From an uncultured Saprospiraceae bacterium (GTDB lineage: Bacteria > Bacteroidota > Bacteroidia > Chitinophagales > Saprospiraceae), in the NCBI GenBank assembly GCA_937139495.1, contig CAKZQC010000019.1:1-64000 (forward strand): a DNA stretch of 64,000 nt. The letters are read 5' to 3'. Shown piece after piece: positions 54,571 to 62,398 of this stretch. The first letter of the stretch is position 1. Each line of letters opens with the position of its first letter. The notes beneath the pieces are model-generated. The model saw nothing but the letters and a program-made list of their open reading frames with translations, was not told the DNA's origin and searched no databases. The translations under genes were made by a program, and so were the position numbers.

Positions 54571-56469
54571 ATGAACAAACAGGATTACGATGCACTCGCC
54601 CATACTTTGCCCTTACAACCGGGGGTGTATCGTTTCATCAATCCTGAAGACGAAATACTATATATTGGCAAAGCCAAGCACCTCAAAAAAAGGATAGCTT
54701 CTTACTTTGGCAATCGCAAGGATATGCGCCGCAAAACCAAGATAATGGTCAAGGCTGCTATTCGTATAGAATATACGATTGTAGATACCGAACAAGATGC
54801 GTTGTTACTGGAAGCTACTTTGATTCAGAAGCATCAGCCGAGGTACAACGTGATGCTCAAATCAGGGAAGCCTTACCCGTATATTTGTATCAAAAAAGAA
54901 CGCTTTCCGAGGGTCTTTATTACTAGAAATATTGTACGCGATGGCTCGCAATACTTTGGTCCTTATGTGTCTAGGCATCGTATCAATAATATATTGGAAC
55001 TCATCAAAAATTTGTTTCAGTTGCGTACTTGTAATCTGAATTTGAGCGAAGATAATATTCTAGCAGGTAAGTTTAAGCCCTGCTTAGAGTTCCATATCAA
55101 AAACTGCAAAGCACCCTGTATTGACCTCGAAACAGAAGCCGCATACGACCACAAAGTAGGTCAGATTGCCAATCTGCTAAAGGGGCATTTTGGAGCCGTC
55201 AAGACGTATCTCAAAGAGCAAATGCTGGAATATGCAGAGAATATGCAGTTTGAGCGAGCGGCAGAAATCAAGCTACAATACAATGCCATTCAGAATTATC
55301 AAGGCAAATCAACGGTCGTCAATCCTAAGATTAGAGATGTTGATGTTTTTAGTTTGGAACAAGACGAAGATTTGTGTTATCTCAATTACTTGAAAGTCGT
55401 AGAAGGAGCGATTATTAATACATTTACACTCGAATTGGATCAGAATCTAGATGATTTGCCCGAAGATTTGTTGTTGTTTGGTATTCAGATCTTGCGAGAA
55501 AAATTTCAGAGTATTGCGCCAGAAGTAATTGTGCCATTCGATCTGCCGAGTGTATGGGAAGGTACGTTGATTACGGTGCCTAAAATAGGCGACAAAAAGA
55601 AACTGTTGGAGCTTTCGCAAAAGAATTTGAAGTATTACGTATTGCAAAAAAAGAAACAAGCCATCTCGCACGCCAACAAAAAAACAAGTACGGAGCGAGT
55701 GATGGAAATTATGAAAAAGGATTTGCAAATGAATGTATTGCCGTTGCACTTGGAATGTTTTGATAACTCCAATCTGCAAGGGACGAGCCCTGTTGCCTCT
55801 ATGGTTTGCTTCCGCAATGGCAAACCTTCTAAGCGAGATTATCGACATTTTCACATCAAAACCGTGGTAGGTCCCGATGATTTTGCTTCGATGGAAGAGA
55901 TTGTCTATCGACGTTACAAACGTGTATTGGCAAGCGGTAAGCCGCTGCCACAATTGATTGTGATAGATGGCGGCAAAGGGCAGCTGAGTGCAGCCGTCAA
56001 GAGCCTCAAGGCATTGGATATCTATGGTCGGGTCACGATTATTGGCATTGCCAAACGGCTAGAAGAAATCTTCTTCCCAGAAGATAATATTCCCTTGTTG
56101 TTGAGCAAAAAATCGCCTACGCTCAAAATAATACAGCAAGCAAGAAACGAAGCACACCGTTTTGCTATTGAGTTTCATCGCCTGATACGTTCCAAAAAAT
56201 TTATAACGAGTCAACTGACCAAAATTCCAGGAATCGGCAAAAAAACAGCCGATAAATTGCTGCAAGAATATGGCTCGGTCGAAAAAATAAAAAAAGTACC
56301 AGAAGAGGCGTTGCAAACATTAGTAGGCAAAGCAGCGACCCAAAAAATATTGGACTATTTCAATAGTTCAGAAGAGCAAGAAGAGGGCATATTTATAGAA
56401 ACAGCAGCAGGCGGAAACGAACTGCCTGCTGCTGAAGATAATACAACTCCTTCCGAAGAAGAGGAATAA
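54571..56469 (+). CDS. uvrC: UvrABC excision nuclease subunit C
   Basis: A 632-residue nucleotide-excision-repair nuclease making both incisions around a lesion marked by UvrAB. The GIY-YIG domain starts QPGVYRFINPEDEILYIGKAKHLKKR. The UVR (UvrB-binding) helix pair is LEYAENMQFERAAEIKLQYNAI. The RNase H-like nuclease has LECFDNSNLQGTSPVASMV and IVIDGGKGQLSAA. A tandem HhH region (KIPGIGKKTADKLLQEYGS) follows. The tail is acidic (PSEEEE). Length and motif order are normal. Confidence 0.97.
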   Translation: MNKQDYDALAHTLPLQPGVYRFINPEDEILYIGKAKHLKKRIASYFGNRKDMRRKTKIMVKAAIRIEYTIVDTEQDALLLEATLIQKHQPRYNVMLKSGKPYPYICIKKERFPRVFITRNIVRDGSQYFGPYVSRHRINNILELIKNLFQLRTCNLNLSEDNILAGKFKPCLEFHIKNCKAPCIDLETEAAYDHKVGQIANLLKGHFGAVKTYLKEQMLEYAENMQFERAAEIKLQYNAIQNYQGKSTVVNPKIRDVDVFSLEQDEDLCYLNYLKVVEGAIINTFTLELDQNLDDLPEDLLLFGIQILREKFQSIAPEVIVPFDLPSVWEGTLITVPKIGDKKKLLELSQKNLKYYVLQKKKQAISHANKKTSTERVMEIMKKDLQMNVLPLHLECFDNSNLQGTSPVASMVCFRNGKPSKRDYRHFHIKTVVGPDDFASMEEIVYRRYKRVLASGKPLPQLIVIDGGKGQLSAAVKSLKALDIYGRVTIIGIAKRLEEIFFPEDNIPLLLSKKSPTLKIIQQARNEAHRFAIEFHRLIRSKKFITSQLTKIPGIGKKTADKLLQEYGSVEKIKKVPEEALQTLVGKAATQKILDYFNSSEEQEEGIFIETAAGGNELPAAEDNTTPSEEEE

Positions 56470-56508
56470 CAGAGGAAGATTATTTTGTACAGACTGGTCT
56501 GTTTATAT

Positions 56509-57537
56509 TTAGCTTGTTTTTAAGCGGGTTTTGTACAATTCTTCTAGTTCTTGATGGAAAACTACTCTTTTTAGATAGACAAGCTTGTTCATTTTTTCAA
56601 ACAAGAAATCATAGTCAATCAAGGTAGAAGATTCGATGTAGAGTTCTTCTAGGTTAGCAAATTTTTCTATCGGAAAATCTAATATCAATTCGCTGCCACT
56701 AATGAATAAACGTTTGAGATTGGGCAATGTGAAAAAATAAAAACCTACTGGGTGCATCAAATCATCAGGCAAACTAATGATGAGTGTCGTTAAGTTCGGA
56801 AGTGCTTTTATTTTGTTCCAACCTTGACGACTGACACTAGCCACCTGCTCTAATTTTAACGTATGGAGCTGGTGCAATGTTTCTGTTTTGTTGGGCAAAC
56901 TTACTTCATTACTAGCAGTCAATGTAAGTTGTTCGAGATCCTGAATTAGACGCAAGTCAAGTGCCAAAAAAGCATTGGCTGGCACAGCAATAATATGCAT
57001 TGGAGCTTTCCATGTCATCAAGTCTTCTAGCAATAAACCATCTGCCATTTTGATAATAACACTCGTGTAAGTACCATGCTCTTGTAGTCGAGGCTGCCAA
57101 TATTGTTGAGCGTAATCCGCTCGTTCTTGTGGAGGTAATGCGGCTATTTTTTGAGTGTATAGTTTTAGGTATAGTGGCTGTCCGTCCGATTGTTTGTACC
57201 AATATTCTAGCAAGGGAAGGCTTGGTAATAGCTTTTGCTCTTCGAGCGAATGAATGTATTCTACCCATTGGAAATCGGTGTATTTATGAATACTTTGGAG
57301 GGTATGCTGTCGCAAAAAAGTAGCTAGTTTTTTAGAGCCATTTGCCAATAGTATTTTTTTAGCTAGTTTGAGAACGGCTTCCTCTTTTTGGTAGGTATAG
57401 ACCGCTAGTACAAACGACAACAATTCGTCAGGAATCTCTTGTCTTGTCAATATATGCAGGGCTACTAGCCAATTCTGCCTATCGGCATCAAGTAGCAGTT
57501 GCTTTATATTTTCTATTTGGTGCGGATCAAGTGACAT
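56509..57537 (-). CDS. Leucine-rich, LRR-like cytoplasmic protein
   Basis: A 342-residue protein with no signal peptide. The first ~170 residues are helical (YTYQKEEAVLKLAKKILLAN). The C-terminal half has irregular leucine-rich repeats (LHQLHTLKLEQVASVS, LPNLTTLIISLPDDL, LPNLKRLFISGSELI, FANLEELYIESSTLI). Function is unknown. It starts 16 bases after the end of the ABC ATPase gene on the same strand, so the two are likely cotranscribed. Convergent with uvrC. Confidence 0.65.
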   Translation of the reverse strand: MSLDPHQIENIKQLLLDADRQNWLVALHILTRQEIPDELLSFVLAVYTYQKEEAVLKLAKKILLANGSKKLATFLRQHTLQSIHKYTDFQWVEYIHSLEEQKLLPSLPLLEYWYKQSDGQPLYLKLYTQKIAALPPQERADYAQQYWQPRLQEHGTYTSVIIKMADGLLLEDLMTWKAPMHIIAVPANAFLALDLRLIQDLEQLTLTASNEVSLPNKTETLHQLHTLKLEQVASVSRQGWNKIKALPNLTTLIISLPDDLMHPVGFYFFTLPNLKRLFISGSELILDFPIEKFANLEELYIESSTLIDYDFLFEKMNKLVYLKRVVFHQELEELYKTRLKTS

Positions 57538-57553
57538 GAGCTACTAAGTTTTT

Positions 57554-58219
57554 TTATTGGCTGATAATAAGCCCATCACGCAGACGAATCGTACGCTTGG
57601 TCTTGGCGGCAATATCTTCTTCGTGGGTGACCAAAAGAAGGGTTTTGCCTTCGTCGTTGAACGACTGAAATAAGTCCATGACATCGTAAGAAGTTTGGGT
57701 GTCCAACGCTCCTGTTGGTTCGTCGGCTAGTATGATTTTGGGTTCCGAAATCAATGCTCTAGCAATCGCTACCCGCTGTTTTTGACCGCCCGACATTTCG
57801 GAAGGGTGGTGGTTTGCCCAATCTTTGAGCCCTACTTTGTCCAAGTAATCAACCGCTCTAGCGTGGCGTTCTTTGCGGGGTACTTTTTGGTAATAAAGTG
57901 GCAAGGCTACATTTTCGGCAGCCGTTTTGAACGGCAATAAATTGAAGGATTGAAACACAAAACCAATAAACTGATTTCTATAAATAGCGGCTTGTTTTTG
58001 AGTCAAATTTTTGATGAGTACGCCATCAAGGTGATATTCTCCAATGGTATAATCGTCCAATATGCCCATGATATTGAGTAGGGTCGATTTGCCAGAGCCA
58101 GAAGAACCCATGATAGACACATAATCGCCTTCTTCGATTAGCAAATCAATTCCTTTGAGTACCTCAATACTATTTTTGCCAATAGTGTACGATTTGCGAA
58201 GATTAGAAAGCGATAACAT
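57554..58219 (-). CDS. ABC transporter ATP-binding protein, MacB/LolD type
   Basis: A 221-residue ATPase. Walker A MGSSGSGKST (about 38-47), Q-loop VFQSFNLLPF, signature MSGGQKQRVAIARAL, Walker B IILADEPTGALD and H-loop LLVTHE are intact. The FQSFNLLPFKTAAENVALPL text is typical of the MacB/LolD/FtsE group, which extracts lipoproteins or exports peptides with FtsX-like permeases. No permease gene is adjacent, so the membrane partner must lie elsewhere. Confidence 0.9.
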   Translation of the reverse strand: MLSLSNLRKSYTIGKNSIEVLKGIDLLIEEGDYVSIMGSSGSGKSTLLNIMGILDDYTIGEYHLDGVLIKNLTQKQAAIYRNQFIGFVFQSFNLLPFKTAAENVALPLYYQKVPRKERHARAVDYLDKVGLKDWANHHPSEMSGGQKQRVAIARALISEPKIILADEPTGALDTQTSYDVMDLFQSFNDEGKTLLLVTHEEDIAAKTKRTIRLRDGLIISQ

Positions 58220-58365
58220 AGAAAAATAGTAGTTGAAAAAAAAGGTAGAATATTGGCAAAGCCAAACAAAACAGCACTCAAAATAAGCAACTTTAGGAGC
58301 AATGCCTTGTTTTTGATGTACAGAAGCTATATTTTTTGTATTTTTAATAAAAAAAGCAACGCCGC

Positions 58366-59289
58366 ATGATAGACCCAGATCGAATAAAACAAATAGTAGT
58401 CGAACATTTGGAACAATCTGTTGCCAATCTGGACAAAGAAAGTATCAAGTTTGATTTCAAGTACGAATGGTACGATTTGACAATAGCCAAAGGTGTCAAC
58501 GAGTTTTTGAAAGATACGACCGCTATGGCAAACACGTACGGGCTAGATGGATTTATTGTGATGGGATTTGACGAACGTCGCAAACAATACAAAGAAGCAC
58601 GTTTTGAGGATTGTGGACTCAAAGACACCAACGAAATTAACAAGATTATTATCAAGCGAGCGAGCCACTTGTTTGAACTGAATACCTATGATATAATGGT
58701 CAATGGACACGCTTTGAGCGTTATTCATATTCCTACGGCATGGGAAAAGCCTTTTTTTATTCGCAATTATCAAACGTTCAATAAGTCGGGAAGTATCAAG
58801 AAAGAATACCACCAAAAAGTATTTGTACGCAAAAACACGGGAACGTTTTCCGCTACCAAATACGATATTGATTTGATGTACTACGACCGCAAAAATGTAG
58901 AGCCCGATTATCGTATTTTTGTAGATGTTTATAAGATGTCTATCTTGCCACTAGAGCAGTTGATTAGCCTCAAGTTTACGATAGAAAATGCAGGTAAACG
59001 ACCACTCGCTATTGTAGATTATAGCTTAATTATATCGTTGAGTCAGCATATAGATTGCGAATGCAAAGCGGTAACAATTGTAGGCGAACAAGGTACATAC
59101 ACACCTCAGCACTTGAGCGAAATAGTACAACCTGCCAACATAAAAAATATACGAGTGGATTTCAAAATTCCAGAAAATCAAACCGACAAACTACTGCAAT
59201 TACTACACAAAACAGGTAATAAACAAAAATTGCTACTAAAACTAAGTAACGAAAAAATTATCTTGCAGCCGTTTGTGCAGCCGAAGTAA
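58366..59289 (+). CDS. AlbA_2 (Schlafen-type) domain protein
   Basis: A 307-residue soluble protein. Residues about 15-165 match the AlbA_2 domain: the acidic/aromatic ESIKFDFKYEWYDLTIAKG, LKDTTAMANTYGLDGFIVMGFDE, the HALSVIHIPTAWEKPFFIRN strand and VFVRKNTGTFSATKYDI. The C-terminal ~140 residues form a beta-rich domain (LISLKFTIENAGKRPLAIVDYS) of unknown type. Full-length relatives often carry an ATPase domain or winged helix after AlbA_2; this one has neither. Nucleic-acid binding or a defence-linked role is possible but not shown. Confidence 0.7.
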   Translation: MIDPDRIKQIVVEHLEQSVANLDKESIKFDFKYEWYDLTIAKGVNEFLKDTTAMANTYGLDGFIVMGFDERRKQYKEARFEDCGLKDTNEINKIIIKRASHLFELNTYDIMVNGHALSVIHIPTAWEKPFFIRNYQTFNKSGSIKKEYHQKVFVRKNTGTFSATKYDIDLMYYDRKNVEPDYRIFVDVYKMSILPLEQLISLKFTIENAGKRPLAIVDYSLIISLSQHIDCECKAVTIVGEQGTYTPQHLSEIVQPANIKNIRVDFKIPENQTDKLLQLLHKTGNKQKLLLKLSNEKIILQPFVQPK

Positions 59290-59314
59290 TATTTGTCGTA
59301 GAAACTGCTATTTC

Positions 59315-59411
59315 TTAACTAGGGGCATTTTGCGAAAAGAATAAAAGTTAGCGTTGTTGTTAGATTAAGATCGCTTTGCTGTTAGATTCTAGAAGTTAGA
59401 CTTCTAATAAT
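59315..59411 (+). repeat. Inverted repeat, left copy
   Basis: About 95 bases from TTAACTAGGGGCATTTT to GAAGTTAGACTTCTAATAAT. The same sequence in inverse orientation, with scattered changes and a small gap, lies at 60706-60797. The two copies enclose the DUF3089 lipoprotein gene. Confidence 0.75.
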
Positions 59412-59504
59412 AGCTCTTTATTGCCTTGTTAATAATGAAGTGGATTCTTCAATCTATTAACGGCGTACTTCTACTATATTTGCAATATTTTTGTACTCAT
59501 TTAT

Positions 59505-59627
59505 CTGAGTACAGGACAAAAACTATTCTTAACGAGGTACTAAGCACTTTGAAAGTGCTTAGTACCTTATTTGAAGGCTAAACAATACCTTTGGAATAAG
59601 TATTTTTTAAGTTTTGTCCTGTACTAA
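59505..59627. repeat. Small MITE-like element E with nested hairpin
   Basis: Terminal inverted repeats AGTACAGGACAAAA at 59508-59521 and 59612-59625. Direct repeats ACTCATTTAT lie outside both ends (59495-59504 and 59628-59637), a probable 10-base target duplication. Inside is a perfect 15-base stem AGGTACTAAGCACTT with a 3-base loop (59535-59567). It is non-coding, and its right flank is 15-40 bases from the start of the next gene. Confidence 0.7.
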
Positions 59628-59651
59628 ACTCATTTATTATAAAATAAAGCC

Positions 59652-60671
59652 ATCAAAAATCTACTCTTATTTTTAGTGTTTTGTTCTCTTTGCTCCTGCA
59701 ATTATAGTACGCTACTATGGGTCATCAAGCCACCACGCAAGTTTAGCACGAAGCGAATACCCGCTGCACCCGATTATGCTTTGGCTAGCAGTTGGCATAT
59801 TGCCAACCCAACTGAATTGGACAAAGAAGCAGACGTTTTCTTTGTACACCCGACCACTTATATCAAAGGCAAATGGTGGAATCAAGCACTCGATAACGAG
59901 ACTATTAATCAGCGTACTCGTGTGTTGCCGTTGCGGTATCAAGCATCGCTTTTTTATGAGAATTTCCGAATGTTTGTACCCAAGTATAGGCAGGCTGCTT
60001 TTTATTCCTTTGTGGACAAAAAAGATAATGGAGAACAAGCTCTAGAAATTGCTTATCAAGATGTGAAAGCCGCTTTTGTACATTATCTCCAACGATACAA
60101 TCAAGGCAGACCCTTTATTATGGCTAGCCATAGCCAAGGCTCTTTTTTGACGCAACGATTATTGGCAGAAATGCAAATGGATACTGCTATACAGCAACAG
60201 TTGATAGCGGCTTACTTGATTGGCTGGCCCATCGAGCAGGCTTATTTTGATAGCACGACACTAGTGCCGTGTAGCGAAGCGACCCAGACGGGTTGTGTGG
60301 TTTCTTGGAATACAGAAGGCAAAAAAAACTGGATTAGTTTGCTCAATGTATTGGATTCTAAAGATAGTGTACTCGTAATCAATCCACTGACATGGAATCA
60401 AGATACAACTTATGCTGCCGCAATGCTCAATAAAGGAGCTTTGTTGCCTGACAAAAATTTGAAACCAGAAATTATACTCCACTATTGCGATGCACAAATC
60501 AAAGGAGGCGTATTGGAAGTCAAAACCTTACCAAGCCCTTTTTATTTGCAATTGCCAATGGGAAAAGGCAACTATCATTTGTATGATTATTCGTTTTTTT
60601 ATGAAAATATAAAGCAAAATGCCTTGGAGCGAACGGCACAGCATCGAGACCGACAAAAAATAGACAAGTAG
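59652..60671 (+). CDS. DUF3089 lipoprotein (alpha/beta-hydrolase-like)
   Basis: About 339 residues from the codon ATC at 59652, or 331 from GTG at 59676. Only the longer reading gives a proper lipoprotein signal (KNLLLFLVFCSLCSC), so a rare ATC start is preferred. DUF3089 features follow: ADVFFVHPTTYIKGKWWN, YRQAAFYSFVD, RPFIMASHSQGSFL (the SHSQG nucleophile elbow with Ser) and LIGWPI. Such proteins are lipase/esterase-like. The gene is flanked by ~90-base inverted repeats and preceded by a small MITE-like element, suggesting arrival or rearrangement by recombination. Confidence 0.75.
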   Translation: MKNLLLFLVFCSLCSCNYSTLLWVIKPPRKFSTKRIPAAPDYALASSWHIANPTELDKEADVFFVHPTTYIKGKWWNQALDNETINQRTRVLPLRYQASLFYENFRMFVPKYRQAAFYSFVDKKDNGEQALEIAYQDVKAAFVHYLQRYNQGRPFIMASHSQGSFLTQRLLAEMQMDTAIQQQLIAAYLIGWPIEQAYFDSTTLVPCSEATQTGCVVSWNTEGKKNWISLLNVLDSKDSVLVINPLTWNQDTTYAAAMLNKGALLPDKNLKPEIILHYCDAQIKGGVLEVKTLPSPFYLQLPMGKGNYHLYDYSFFYENIKQNALERTAQHRDRQKIDK

Positions 60672-60705
60672 TATGATTCTTGCTGTCATAAGGAAGCAGA
60701 CAGTT

Positions 60706-60797
60706 ATTGTTGGAAGTCTAACTTCTAGTAGCAAAGCGGTCTTAATCTAACAACAACACTAACTTTCATTCTTTACCCAAAAATGACGCTAGCTAAA
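60706..60797 (-). repeat. Inverted repeat, right copy
   Basis: Reverse-complement partner of 59315-59411, from ATTGTTGGAAGTCTAACTTC to GACGCTAGCTAA. It lies 34 bases past the DUF3089 stop codon and ends 36 bases before the PhoX-like gene. Confidence 0.75.
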
Positions 60798-60833
60798 AAG
60801 TGTAGATTTCTAAAAAATATTCAAATATAAAGT

Positions 60834-62210
60834 ATGCATAATAGAAGAAATTTTATCAAATCATTAGGAGCTGTTAGTTTAGGTTTTTCGGGATTGCAGG
60901 CTTTCGCCAATGTCTGTACTGATCATGTTCTGCTCGAAGGCTATGGCAAGCTCGAAGACAAAGGTATTTTAAAACTGCCCAAGGGTTTTGCGTATAAAGT
61001 GATTGCCGAAAAGGGGAGTATGATGGACGATGGGCTGTTGCTACCGGGTCGGGCAGACGGAATGGGAACATTTGCAGGAAAAGATGGCAAAGTTATTTTG
61101 GTACGCAATCACGAAAATTCGGCGACCGATTTGGTCGAATCTGCTTTTGGTAAGGACAATAAGTTGACGAAAGGAATCAATCCCCAAAGTATTTTTGATG
61201 GGGGATATGGTACTCGCCCACATTTGGGAGGAACGACTACGAGTATCTACAACGAAAAAACACAGGAAGTAGAAAAAGTATTTATGAGTTTGGCAGGCAC
61301 GGCACGCAACTGTGCTGGAGGGGTTACGCCTTGGGGGTCTTGGCTGACTTGTGAGGAATATGTTTGCAACAAAAATATAGAAAATGAAGAAAATCATGGG
61401 TATGTTTTTGAGGTGCCAGCCACCGAAACCATGCGACTCAAATACCCTGTGCCCATTCGGGCAATGGGACGCTTCAATCATGAAGCCGTAGCGGTAGATC
61501 CTCGCACAGGAATTGTTTACTTGACAGAAGATAGGGGCGACGGGTTGTTCTATCGCTATATTCCCAAAGTAAAAGGAGTCCTCCACAAAGGCGGAAAATT
61601 ACAAGCGTTGGCTTTTGTTTGGAAAGAAAATATGGATACTCGGAATTGGGGAACCCAAAAGGTGAAACCACAAACGAAATATGCCGCTGAGTGGATTGAT
61701 TTGGAAGATGTAGATGCCGATGGCGATACGTTGCGAATAAGAGGAGCGGCAGCAGGAGCAGCGATTTTTGCTAGAGGCGAAGGCATTTGGTTTGGCAAGG
61801 GCGAGCTCTATTTTGCATGTACCAGTGGCGGACGCATACACACGGGGCAAATTTTTCGTTATATACCTAGTGCCTACGAAGGCACTAGCAAAGAACAAGA
61901 AAAAAAGTATCGTCCTCAGTTAGAACTGTTTGCAGAACCGAACGATACCAAACTGCTCAAATATTGTGACAACTTGACGATTGCTCCTTGGGGCGATATT
62001 GTCTTTTGTGAAGACGGTATGGCAGGCACTCGTATTTTTGGGATTACGCCGACGGGCAATTTTTATCAAATAGCTGAAAATATCGGCTTTGAGAGCGAAT
62101 TTGCAGGCGTTTGTTTTTCGCCTTCAGGCAAAACACTCTTTGTCAATATCCAAAAACCAGGATTGACACTAGCGATTACAGGGGACTGGAAGGATATAGT
62201 AAAATATTAA
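60834..62210 (+). CDS. PhoX-like (DUF839) Tat-exported protein
   Basis: A 458-residue protein with a twin-arginine signal (RRNFIKSLGAVSLGFSG), so exported folded. The body matches the PhoX/DUF839 propeller fold: DGMGTFAGKDGKVILVRNHEN, the GTARNCAGGVTPWGSWLTCEEY core (containing the Cys/Glu metal-site region), MGRFNHEAVAVDPRTGIVYLTEDRGDGLFYRY and NLTIAPWGDIVFCEDG. PhoX enzymes are Ca/Fe-dependent alkaline phosphatases for phosphate acquisition. No Pho-box or pho gene is visible near it. Confidence 0.88.
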   Translation: MHNRRNFIKSLGAVSLGFSGLQAFANVCTDHVLLEGYGKLEDKGILKLPKGFAYKVIAEKGSMMDDGLLLPGRADGMGTFAGKDGKVILVRNHENSATDLVESAFGKDNKLTKGINPQSIFDGGYGTRPHLGGTTTSIYNEKTQEVEKVFMSLAGTARNCAGGVTPWGSWLTCEEYVCNKNIENEENHGYVFEVPATETMRLKYPVPIRAMGRFNHEAVAVDPRTGIVYLTEDRGDGLFYRYIPKVKGVLHKGGKLQALAFVWKENMDTRNWGTQKVKPQTKYAAEWIDLEDVDADGDTLRIRGAAAGAAIFARGEGIWFGKGELYFACTSGGRIHTGQIFRYIPSAYEGTSKEQEKKYRPQLELFAEPNDTKLLKYCDNLTIAPWGDIVFCEDGMAGTRIFGITPTGNFYQIAENIGFESEFAGVCFSPSGKTLFVNIQKPGLTLAITGDWKDIVKY

Positions 62211-62398
62211 CTTTCCAACATATGACGAAGTATTCCTAAAAAGTTAACAAAAAAGTAATCTAGTATAGATACTTCCAGCTTCATCTCAGACGTATCTTTG
62301 ATATAACGGTAGGTTTAAGGTTAGCCAAATTATCAAAAGGTATAATGTTGAACCATACTGTAGTAAGCCTTCTCTTAATTGATAAAAAAAACGTTATC

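Noticed and set aside
55447-55953. 168-codon frame antisense to uvrC
   Set aside because: Complementary-strand shadow of a fully conserved gene, with no motif.
61041-61586. 181-codon frame antisense to the PhoX-like gene
   Set aside because: Shadow of the coding strand; composition is not protein-like.
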